Part shown: piece by piece, positions 57,328 through 64,000 of the stretch
Position numbering within the stretch: position 1 is the first letter of the stretch
How the letters are laid out: every line of letters begins with the position of its first letter
Assembly (NCBI GenBank): GCA_963815655.1
Contig: CAWFHK010000001.1
Coordinates: forward strand, 4,092,001 to 4,156,000
Source of the DNA: JAWOLE01 sp963815655
Lineage (GTDB): Bacteria; Acidobacteriota; Thermoanaerobaculia; UBA5066; Gp7-AA6
Direction of reading: 5' to 3'
DNA length: 64,000 nt
Made by a program: the position numbers and the translations under genes
Notes under the pieces: generated by a model
Databases searched by the model: none
What the model saw: only the letters and a program-made list of their open reading frames with translations
What the model was told of the DNA's origin: nothing

Positions 57328-58755
57328 GTGAAGAGTGGCGGGCGGGGCAAGACGGCACGACAGCGCGGCGGCCGCGGCAAGCGTCGCCCCTCGGTCATCC
57401 TCCTCGCGTCGGGCGCCGCCACGCGCCTTCGGTCCTCGAGGGCGGCGGCCCTGCACCGTGTCGGGGGGCGGACCCTCCTGGAGGCGACGCTCGAGACCGT
57501 CGAGGAGCTGACCCCGGCCGGGATCGTCGTCGTCCTCGGACCGGCGCGGCGCGAGATCGAGGAGATCCTGGCAGGCCGGGCCGTGAAATCCGTGGTGCAG
57601 GACCCGCCGGCCGGGACCGGGGACGCGGCGCGCCGGGGGCTCGCCCTCCTGCCGCGCTCGGCCGGCCCCGTTCTCGTCATTTCCGCCGATCTGCCGCTGC
57701 TGCGGATCGAGACTCTCCGCGCCCTGGTGAACCGGCGGCGGCGCGGTTCGCTCGCCCTCGCCTTTCTTTCCTTTCGTCCGCCCGACGCGGCGGACTTCGA
57801 CCGCGTCGTCCGCGACGGCGCCGGATACGTCGTGGGGATCGTCGCGGCAAAGGGCGGCGCCGCCGTTCCGGGAGAGGAGGCGGCCGAGGCCAACGCGGGG
57901 GTGTACTGCTTCGAGCCCCGCGCTTTGAGGTCGGGGCTGGCGCGCCTCGCGAAGGCACGCTCCCGCGATGCCGACCTGGCGCGGCTCGTGGCCGTTCTGG
58001 CAGAGCGACGCGCGGAAGTGGCGGCGGTTGCGGCGGAGGACTGGCGGGAGGCGTGGGGCATCCGCACGCGGCGGGATCTCGCGGCTGCCGAAGAGATCGT
58101 CCGCCGTCGCGGAATCGAGCGCGCCCTCGACGCGGGCGCGACGGTCGTCGATCCCAATGCGACCCGGATCGGGCCGCTCGTCGAGGTAGAACCGGACGTG
58201 GTCATCCACCCGTTCGTCTCGCTCGAAGGCCACTCGGTGCTCCGCGAAGGGTGCGAGGTCTTTTCCTTCACGCGCGTGGCCGATTCGGTGCTCGGGCCGC
58301 GGGCGGCCGTCGGCCCGCACTGCGACGTCGAGGGCGCGAAGATCGGAGCCCGCGCGCGGGTCGGCCCGTTCGCCCGCCTGCGGCCGGGCACGGTGCTCGA
58401 GGAGGACGTGCGCGTGGGGAACTTCGTCGAAACGAAGAAGGCCGTGCTCCGGCGCGGCGTGAAGGCGCTGCACCTCTCCTACCTGGGCGACGCGGAGATC
58501 GGCGCCGAAGCGAACATCGGAGCCGGGACCATCACGTGCAACTACGACGGCGAGAAGAAACACGCGACGAAGATCGGCCGCAAGGCCTTCATCGGCAGCG
58601 ACAGCCAGCTCGTCGCTCCCGTGACCGTGGGGGACGGCGCCTACGTCGGCGCCGGCTCGACGATCACGCGGGACGTGCCCGCGGGGGCGCTCGCCGTGAC
58701 CCGGGTTCCGCAGAAGAACGTAGAGGGGTGGGTCGCCCGCCGCCGCAACAGATAG
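57328..58755 (+). CDS. glmU: GlmU-like protein with degenerate uridylyltransferase domain
   Basis: 475 residues from a GTG. The C-terminal left-handed beta-helix is intact (about 250-460): GPFARLRPGTVLEEDVRVGNFVETKKA, LHLSYLGDAEIGAEANIGAGTITCNYDG, which carries acetyl-CoA:GlcN-1-P acetyltransferase residues. The N-terminal nucleotidyltransferase is abnormal: the L-A-A-G-x-G-T-R-M...P-K motif reads LASGAATRL...RAAALH, losing a glycine and the catalytic Lys, and G-I-V-E-x-K-D reads GIVAAKGG. UDP-GlcNAc synthesis would need a different uridylyltransferase, or the fold tolerates these changes. Next gene is glmS. Confidence 0.85.
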   Translation: MKSGGRGKTARQRGGRGKRRPSVILLASGAATRLRSSRAAALHRVGGRTLLEATLETVEELTPAGIVVVLGPARREIEEILAGRAVKSVVQDPPAGTGDAARRGLALLPRSAGPVLVISADLPLLRIETLRALVNRRRRGSLALAFLSFRPPDAADFDRVVRDGAGYVVGIVAAKGGAAVPGEEAAEANAGVYCFEPRALRSGLARLAKARSRDADLARLVAVLAERRAEVAAVAAEDWREAWGIRTRRDLAAAEEIVRRRGIERALDAGATVVDPNATRIGPLVEVEPDVVIHPFVSLEGHSVLREGCEVFSFTRVADSVLGPRAAVGPHCDVEGAKIGARARVGPFARLRPGTVLEEDVRVGNFVETKKAVLRRGVKALHLSYLGDAEIGAEANIGAGTITCNYDGEKKHATKIGRKAFIGSDSQLVAPVTVGDGAYVGAGSTITRDVPAGALAVTRVPQKNVEGWVARRRNR

Positions 58756-58762
58756 AAATAGG

Positions 58763-58912
58763 TGTCAGGGTTCGAGGTGTCAGGGGAAATGCAGGTGTCA
58801 GGTCTCAGGTGCCAGGTGTCAGGTTGGGCCTGCGTCAGCTCTCGTCCCTGAAACCTGGCACCTGAAACCTGCATTTGCCCTGACACCTTTTCCCTGACAC
58901 CTGCATAATCCC
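58763..58912. repeat. Long heptamer repeat block (GACACCT/GGTGTCA family)
   Basis: About 150 bases between glmU and glmS with many GGTGTCA-type units on the left and CCTGACACCT-type on the right, mixed with some CAGGTTT-type units (CTGAAACCTG). The inverted halves could form a hairpin of over 40 bases right before the glmS start. Confidence 0.85.
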
Positions 58913-58915
58913 GTT

Positions 58916-60742
58916 ATGTGCGGGATCGTCGGTTACGTCGGGACCCAACAGGCGGCGCCGCTGCTCCTGCAGGGGCTCAAGCTCCTCGAGTACCGCGGGT
59001 ACGACTCGGCGGGAATCGCGACGCTGGCCAACGGCGCCTTCCAGATCCAGCGCAGCCCCGGCAAGCTCTCCAACCTGATCGCGCGCCTCGACGGATCGAC
59101 CTCGCCGGGGACGACGGGCATCGGGCACACCCGATGGGCGACGCACGGGCGCCCGACCGAGGCCAACGCGCATCCCCAGACGGACTGCGCGGGGCGGATC
59201 GTCGTCGTGCACAACGGGATCTTCGAGAACTTCGCCGAGCGCCGGGAGGCGCTCCGGGCCGCGGGGCACCGCTTCTCGAGCGAGACGGACACGGAGGTCT
59301 TCGCGCACGAGGTCGAGGCCGCCTTCGAGGGGGACCTCGCGGGCGCCGTGCGGCGCGCCGTCGCGAAGCTGTCGGGCGCCTACGCGGTCCTCGTGTCCAC
59401 GAGCGCGGAGCCGGGGGTCCTCGTCGCGGCGCGCTCGGGCCCGCCGATCGTCCTCGGGATCGGCTCGGGAGAGAACTTCGTCGCGTCCGATCCGGTGGCC
59501 CTGGCGCCCTGGACGCGCGACGTCCTGTTCCTCGAGGACGGGGACATCGCGCGCGTGGACGCGTCCGGGATCCGGATCTGGGACGGCGAGGAGCGGGTCC
59601 GCGAGCGCGCCCCGCAGAGGATCCATTGGGACGCGGTCGCCGCCGAGAAGGGGGGCTACCGCCACTTCATGTTGAAGGAGATCCACGAGCAGCCGACCGC
59701 CCTCGCGGAGACCCTCGGAGGCAAGGTCTCGCTCGAGTCGGGCGAGATCTCGCTCAACGCGGACCTGCTCGGCCCTGAGCGCGTCGCGGCGTTCGACCGC
59801 GTCCTGCTGCTGGCCTGCGGAACGTCCTGGCACGCGGCCCTCGTCGGCAAGTTCCTGATCGAGGGGATGGCGCGGCTCCCGGTCGAGGTGGATTACGGAA
59901 GCGAGTTCCGCTACCGGCGCCCCGTCGTGGACGCGAAGACGCTGACCGTCGGCCTCTCGCAGTCGGGAGAGACAGCCGACACGGTGGCCGCGCTCTCGGA
60001 AGCGCGCCGGGCCGGCTCGCCCCTCGTCGCGATCGTCAACGTGCAGGGGAGCCAGATCGCTCGCATGGCGGACGCCGTCATCGCGACGCATGCCGGCCCG
60101 GAGATCGGCGTGGCCTCGACCAAGGCGTTCACGACGCAGCTCGCCGTCCTCTACCTGCTGGCGGCGCGGCTGCGCGAGTCCCGCGGCCTCGGCAAGGGGC
60201 TCTCGCCCGAAGAGAGGATCGCCCTCGCCCGCCTGCCGAAGGCCGCCTCGCAGGCGGTGGCGCTGGAAGCCCGCATGGACGATCTCGCGCGGCGATACCA
60301 GGGCGCCCGCGATTTCCTCTTCCTCGGCCGCGGCCTGCATTACCCGATCGCGCTGGAGGGAGCGCTCAAATTGAAGGAGATCTCCTACATCCACGCCGAG
60401 GGATACCCGGCCGGCGAGATGAAACACGGACCGATCGCGCTCGTGGACGAGAACATGCCGGTCGTGGTGCTCGCGCCCCACGACGGCTGGCGCGAGAAGA
60501 CGATCTCGAACCTGCGGGAGGTCCGCTCCCGCGACGGCATCGCGATCGTCATGGCGACGCGGGAGGACCGGGAGGTCTCCGAGGCCGCCAACGACGTGTT
60601 CGTGATCCCCGAGACCCTTCCGGAGCTTCAGCCGATTCTCTCGGTCATCCCCCTCCAGCTCTTCGCCTACCACGTCGCCGTCCGGAGAGGCTGCGACGTC
60701 GACCAACCCCGTAACCTCGCCAAGTCGGTCACCGTGGAATGA
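58916..60742 (+). CDS. glmS: Glutamine-fructose-6-phosphate aminotransferase (isomerising)
   Basis: 608 residues. MCGIVGYVGTQ gives the N-terminal nucleophile Cys2 (Cys1 after Met removal), then HTRWATHGRPTEANAHPQ of the glutaminase domain (1-235). Two SIS domains follow (about 285-425 and 455-590) with GTSWHAALVGK, SQSGETADT and the C-terminal QLFAYHVAVRRGCDVDQPRNLAKSVTVE. It makes glucosamine-6-phosphate, the first step to UDP-GlcNAc, fitting with the glmU gene before it. Confidence 0.97.
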   Translation: MCGIVGYVGTQQAAPLLLQGLKLLEYRGYDSAGIATLANGAFQIQRSPGKLSNLIARLDGSTSPGTTGIGHTRWATHGRPTEANAHPQTDCAGRIVVVHNGIFENFAERREALRAAGHRFSSETDTEVFAHEVEAAFEGDLAGAVRRAVAKLSGAYAVLVSTSAEPGVLVAARSGPPIVLGIGSGENFVASDPVALAPWTRDVLFLEDGDIARVDASGIRIWDGEERVRERAPQRIHWDAVAAEKGGYRHFMLKEIHEQPTALAETLGGKVSLESGEISLNADLLGPERVAAFDRVLLLACGTSWHAALVGKFLIEGMARLPVEVDYGSEFRYRRPVVDAKTLTVGLSQSGETADTVAALSEARRAGSPLVAIVNVQGSQIARMADAVIATHAGPEIGVASTKAFTTQLAVLYLLAARLRESRGLGKGLSPEERIALARLPKAASQAVALEARMDDLARRYQGARDFLFLGRGLHYPIALEGALKLKEISYIHAEGYPAGEMKHGPIALVDENMPVVVLAPHDGWREKTISNLREVRSRDGIAIVMATREDREVSEAANDVFVIPETLPELQPILSVIPLQLFAYHVAVRRGCDVDQPRNLAKSVTVE

Positions 60743-60761
60743 GCAGGTCCTTGGACTCCCG

Positions 60762-62903
60762 ATGCGGTTGATGGCCGACTCACCCTCCCTCACCGGTCTG
60801 AACGCCGAGCAACGCGAGGCGGTGTTGCACGAGCGAGGTCCTCTGTTGGTCCTCGCCGGCGCGGGCTCCGGCAAGACGCGCGTGATCACGCATCGGCTGG
60901 CGCGGCTGGTGGAAACGGGGGTGGACCCGCGCTCCATCCTGGCGGTCACGTTCACCAACAAGGCGGCGGAGGAGATGCGCGAGCGGGCGCGACGGCTGCT
61001 CGGGGGGGCCGCGCTCCTCTCCTTCATCGGGACGTTCCACTCCTGGGCGCTGCGCCTCCTGCGCCGCTACTCGGCCGCGGCGGAGCTGCCGCCGCGCTTC
61101 TCGATCGCCGACTCCGCGGACCAGCTCGCGCTGGTGAAGGAAGCGATGGCGGAGCTCGCGATCTCCGACCAGGTCCTGCCGCCCGGCGCCGTGCGCGCCC
61201 GCATCTCGCACGCGAAGAACGCGCTCGTGACGGCGAAGAGGTTCGAGGAGACGCAGACCGATTTCGCGGGGGAGAGGATCGCGCGCGTCTATCTCCTCTA
61301 CGAGAAGAAGCTCGCGGCGGCCGGCGCGCTCGACTTCGACGACCTGATCGCCCGCTCGGTGCGCCTCCTGCGCGAGCGGCCGGACGTCCTGGGGGCCGAG
61401 AGGCGGCGGATCCGCCACCTCCTGATCGACGAGTACCAGGACACCAACGCCGCGCAGGACGCCCTCGTCAAGCTGCTCGGAGAGGGCGCGGACTCGATCT
61501 GCGCCGTGGGGGACGAGGACCAGGCGATCTACCGCTGGCGCGGCGCCGAGGTCGAGCACATCCTTCGGTTCGACGAGGATTTCCCGGGCGCGCGGATCGT
61601 CCCGCTCGAGACGAACTACCGCTCGACCGACGGGATCCTCCGGGCCGCCTCCGCCGTCGTTGCGAACAACCGGCGGCGCCGCGAGAAGACGCTGCGCGCC
61701 GACCGCGGGCAGGGGGCCCGCGTGCGCCTGGGCCACTTCGAGGAGGACCGGCAGGAGACCGAGTCCGTCGCGCGCGCGATCGCCGAGGGAGGGCGCCGGG
61801 CGGGGGACGTGGCGATCCTCTACCGCACCAACGCGCAGTCGCGGCCCTTCGAAGAGGAGCTCGTGCGGCGGAGGATCCCCTACGTGGTCGTCGGCGGGAT
61901 GAAGTTCTACGAGCGCGCTGAGGTCAAGGACGCGATCGCGTACCTGCGCCTCTCCGTGCGGCCCGAGGACGACCTGGCCTTCCGGCGCGTCGTCAACGTT
62001 CCGGCACGCGGCATCGGCGCGGCCACGCTGGACCGCATCGGCGCCGCCGCCCGGGAGACGCGGCGCTCCTGGTGGGAGGTCTCGGGGGAGCCTCCGGCCG
62101 GCCTCTCCGACCGCGCGCGGGTCGCCCTCGAGCGCTTCCGCGCCGTGGTGGAGGACCTGCGCGAGAAGGCGCTGACCTATTCGCCGTCCGCCCTCATCGA
62201 GCACCTCTTCGAAACGACGGGCTACGCCGCGCTCTACGAGGGCTCGGAGGACCGGGAGGACGAGGCCCGGCGCGAGAACCTCCAGGAGCTCGTCAGCTCC
62301 GCGCGGGAGTTCGAGAGGCGCAACGCGGAAGGTGCGACCGTCGCCGAGTACCTCGACACGGTCTCGCTCGCCACCGACGCCGACGCCGCCGCTTCCGGCG
62401 AGGGCGCCGTTACGCTCTCGACGCTCCATGCCGCCAAGGGACTGGAGTTTCCGGCCGTCTTCATCGTGGGGCTCGAGGAGGGGTACCTCCCTCACGGTGA
62501 ATCGCGGGAAGACGCGGAGGAGATCGAGGAGGAGCGCCGGCTGCTCTACGTCGGCATGACGCGCGCCCGCGACGAGCTGACGCTGACGCTCGCCGGCCGG
62601 CGCCTGGTCTACGGCAAGGTCCAGTACAGGAGCCCGTCCCGTTTCGTCGAGGAGATCCCGGCCGAGGCGCTCGAGGAGGTCGCCGCGCCGCGCCCGGCGC
62701 GCCCCACGATCTTCGAGCGGGAGCCGGAGGACGTGCCGCAGCATCCGCTCGTCCGCGGCCGCCGCGTCCGGCACCCCCGCTACGGCTACGGCGTCATCCT
62801 GGCGCAGGAGGGGAGCGGCGACGAGACCCGCCTGACGGTGTACTTCGACCGCGCCGGGAAGAAGAAGTTCGTCGCCCGCTACGCGGACCTGACGCCGGCG
62901 TAG
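60762..62903 (+). CDS. UvrD/PcrA-type ATP-dependent DNA helicase
   Basis: 713 residues (ATG at 60771 is an alternative start). Superfamily 1A motifs are complete: Q-motif LNAEQREAV, Walker A GAGSGKT, FTNKAAEEMRERA, GTFHSWALRLLRRY, motif II LLIDEYQDTN, motif III VGDEDQAIYRWRGA, motif IV LETNYRS, LSTLHAAKGLEFPAV, and LLYVGMTRARDELTL. The end (HPLVRGRRVRHPRYGYGVIL) resembles the PcrA tudor-like tail. It unwinds DNA 3' to 5' in repair or plasmid replication. Only 19 bases after glmS. Confidence 0.95.
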   Translation: MRLMADSPSLTGLNAEQREAVLHERGPLLVLAGAGSGKTRVITHRLARLVETGVDPRSILAVTFTNKAAEEMRERARRLLGGAALLSFIGTFHSWALRLLRRYSAAAELPPRFSIADSADQLALVKEAMAELAISDQVLPPGAVRARISHAKNALVTAKRFEETQTDFAGERIARVYLLYEKKLAAAGALDFDDLIARSVRLLRERPDVLGAERRRIRHLLIDEYQDTNAAQDALVKLLGEGADSICAVGDEDQAIYRWRGAEVEHILRFDEDFPGARIVPLETNYRSTDGILRAASAVVANNRRRREKTLRADRGQGARVRLGHFEEDRQETESVARAIAEGGRRAGDVAILYRTNAQSRPFEEELVRRRIPYVVVGGMKFYERAEVKDAIAYLRLSVRPEDDLAFRRVVNVPARGIGAATLDRIGAAARETRRSWWEVSGEPPAGLSDRARVALERFRAVVEDLREKALTYSPSALIEHLFETTGYAALYEGSEDREDEARRENLQELVSSAREFERRNAEGATVAEYLDTVSLATDADAAASGEGAVTLSTLHAAKGLEFPAVFIVGLEEGYLPHGESREDAEEIEEERRLLYVGMTRARDELTLTLAGRRLVYGKVQYRSPSRFVEEIPAEALEEVAAPRPARPTIFEREPEDVPQHPLVRGRRVRHPRYGYGVILAQEGSGDETRLTVYFDRAGKKKFVARYADLTPA

Positions 62904-62996
62904 AGACGGGTTTCAGGTTTCAGGGTCCAAGTTTCAGGGAGCGACAGGCCCCGGTGGGCTCTCCTGAAACCTGAAACCTGAAACTTGAAACTCTGC
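62904..62996. repeat. Heptamer repeats in inverted arrangement between convergent genes
   Basis: Left: GGGTTTCAGGTTTCAGGGTC; right: CCTGAAACCTGAAACCTGAA, with a 30-base middle. Same CAGGTTT family as at 4122, 47683 and 57226; it separates the helicase gene from the convergent pgeF gene. Confidence 0.85.
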
Positions 62997-62997
62997 T

Positions 62998-63729
62998 TCA
63001 ACGGCGGGCGATCAGGGCGATCATCCGGCCGGCGGCGGCGCCGTCGCGGCGGTAGCTCGCGAAGCGGTCGCCGCCGCAGCGCGTGCAGGCCGGATGGGCG
63101 GCAATGTTCGCGCGCGGGATTCCGGCGGCCTCGAGCTGGGCGCGGTTGACGGCGGCGAGGTCCAATCGGAAGCGCCCCTCGCAGGAGCGGCGCAGGAACT
63201 CTCCGGCGAACTGCGCGGCGACCTCGCCACCGACCTCGTAGCAGCAGGCGCCGATCGCGGGGCCGAGGAACGCGCGCAGGCGGGAAGCCGTCTCGCCGAG
63301 TCGCGCGAGAGCGGCGACACCGGCCGCGGCGGCGTTTGCGGCCGAGCCTCTCCAGCCCGCGTGGACGGCGGCGATGGAACGGGCGCCGGCGAGGAGGATC
63401 GGGACGCAGTCGGCCGTCTGGACCGCGAGACCGACGCCGGGAAGGTCCGTCGCGAGGACGTCGCACTCTCCGGCGTCGCGCGCCTCGTTCCTGCCGGGCG
63501 CCTCGCGGACGATCACGGCGCGGTCGCCGTGAACCTGCGTCGCCCGCACGATCGGGAGCCCGTCGGCTCCGAGCAAGCGCGCGAAGCCCCGAGCGAGAAA
63601 CGCCGTCGGGGACGCCTCCTTCGGGGCCGCGCCGCGCCCGGAGAAGGCGAGCAGGAGCCCGGCCGGTGGATCGGCCGGCCGGAAGACCCAGCCGCCCGCG
63701 GATTCCTCCTCGACCCAGTCCCCAGCCAC
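62998..63729 (-). CDS. pgeF: PgeF/YfiH-family protein (laccase-domain, peptidoglycan editing)
   Basis: 243 residues with all family motifs: TQVHGDRAV (His), QTADCVPILL (Cys), AVHAGWRGSA (His), GPAIGACCYEVG and ACTRCGGDRFASYRRDG at the end. The zinc-binding Cys/His set is intact. YfiH/PgeF removes L-Ser-containing peptidoglycan precursors in E. coli; other members are purine nucleoside-acting or polyphenol oxidases. It is divergent from gatB. Confidence 0.92.
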   Translation of the reverse strand: MAGDWVEEESAGGWVFRPADPPAGLLLAFSGRGAAPKEASPTAFLARGFARLLGADGLPIVRATQVHGDRAVIVREAPGRNEARDAGECDVLATDLPGVGLAVQTADCVPILLAGARSIAAVHAGWRGSAANAAAAGVAALARLGETASRLRAFLGPAIGACCYEVGGEVAAQFAGEFLRRSCEGRFRLDLAAVNRAQLEAAGIPRANIAAHPACTRCGGDRFASYRRDGAAAGRMIALIARR

Positions 63730-63781
63730 GCCGGCATTGTAGGAGCGTTCAGGAGTTGCGCGGAAGTGTTAGAATTTCGCG

Positions 63782-64000
63782 GTGTCCTCGCTGGAAATGC
63801 CTGTAAAGACGCGGGTTTTCCCCGTCATCGGGCTGGAGGTCCACGCCCAGCTCCAGACCCGGACGAAGCTCTTCTGCTCCTGTCCCGTCACCGTCGTCGC
63901 GCCCGCCAACTCGGCGACGTGCCCGGTCTGCCTCGGCTTTCCGGGAACGCTGCCGGTCATGAACCGCCGCGCGGTCCTGCTGGCCATGAAGCTCGCGCAC
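63782..64000 (+). CDS. gatB: Aspartyl/glutamyl-tRNA amidotransferase subunit B (partial, 5' end)
   Basis: The frame from GTG 63782 (or ATG 63797) runs off the right edge with 73 codons visible: VFPVIGLEVHAQLQTRTKLF, then CSCPVTVVAPANSATCPVCL and GFPGTLPVMNRRAV. GLEVHAQL and the paired cysteines around CSC and CPVC are those of the GatB N-terminal domain. GatCAB converts misacylated Glu-tRNA(Gln) or Asp-tRNA(Asn). The rest is outside the window. Confidence 0.95.
   Translation, partial: MSSLEMPVKTRVFPVIGLEVHAQLQTRTKLFCSCPVTVVAPANSATCPVCLGFPGTLPVMNRRAVLLAMKLAH

Overview
This window comes from a high-GC bacterium, most likely a member of the Acidobacteriota. The evidence is a truncated gene at the left edge with the VWFA-related domain typical of acidobacteria, a Ser/Thr kinase fused to a TolB-like domain and TPRs, a beta-propeller GGDEF sensor, and many lineage-restricted secreted proteins. 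No rRNA or tRNA gene was seen.

Layout. 1-10.4 kb: chromosomal genes (VWFA protein, kinase, thioesterase, M28 peptidase, lipoprotein, HU, GNAT). 10.5-13.5 kb: a PIN toxin-antitoxin pair and a broken secreted gene plus an unknown gene, the last two bracketed by related repeats. 13.6-21 kb: an animal-type haem peroxidase of lower GC, CorA, and a three-gene ABC exporter (ATPase, FtsX permease, HlyD adaptor). 21-34.5 kb: a repeat-rich accessory zone with two near-identical REP-associated tyrosine transposases (RAYTs) and a fragment of a third, one IS110-family element plus two remnants, a HigBA-like module between direct repeats, a 1.07-kb duplicate of the hlyD 3' part, a large diguanylate cyclase and several secreted or orphan proteins. 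34.5-36.9 kb: a secreted metallopeptidase with six identical-length 171-bp repeats.

36.9-46.5 kb: the most notable region, a bacterial microcompartment (BMC) locus on the minus strand. In order of transcription it holds an RpiB-DeoC reading frame, two BMC-T shell proteins of the double-layer type, one BMC-H hexamer, one BMC-P pentamer, a CoA-acylating aldehyde dehydrogenase, a third (single-layer type) BMC-T, and two more BMC-P genes. This shell set (1 H, 3 T, 3 P) equals that known for Haliangium ochraceum. The likely chemistry is aldolase cleavage of deoxyribose-5-phosphate or a related sugar phosphate to an aldehyde, followed by oxidation to acyl-CoA. No phosphotransacylase, alcohol dehydrogenase or acetate kinase is visible. 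The locus is interrupted by two related foldback (MITE-like) elements and by a cluster of toxin-antitoxin genes that has split or duplicated the 3' end of a BMC-P gene.

46.5-64 kb: mostly housekeeping genes (RmlC-like epimerase, PilZ, 3'-5' exonuclease, peptide-binding lipoprotein, CoA-transferase, EamA exporter, S58 peptidase, SprT-like protein, dienelactone hydrolase, ferredoxin, glmU-glmS, UvrD-type helicase, PgeF and the start of gatB). The GlmU uridylyltransferase domain lacks expected catalytic residues. Intergenic gaps across the non-mobile parts carry heptamer repeats of several sequence families, mostly between convergent genes and often arranged as inverted repeats.
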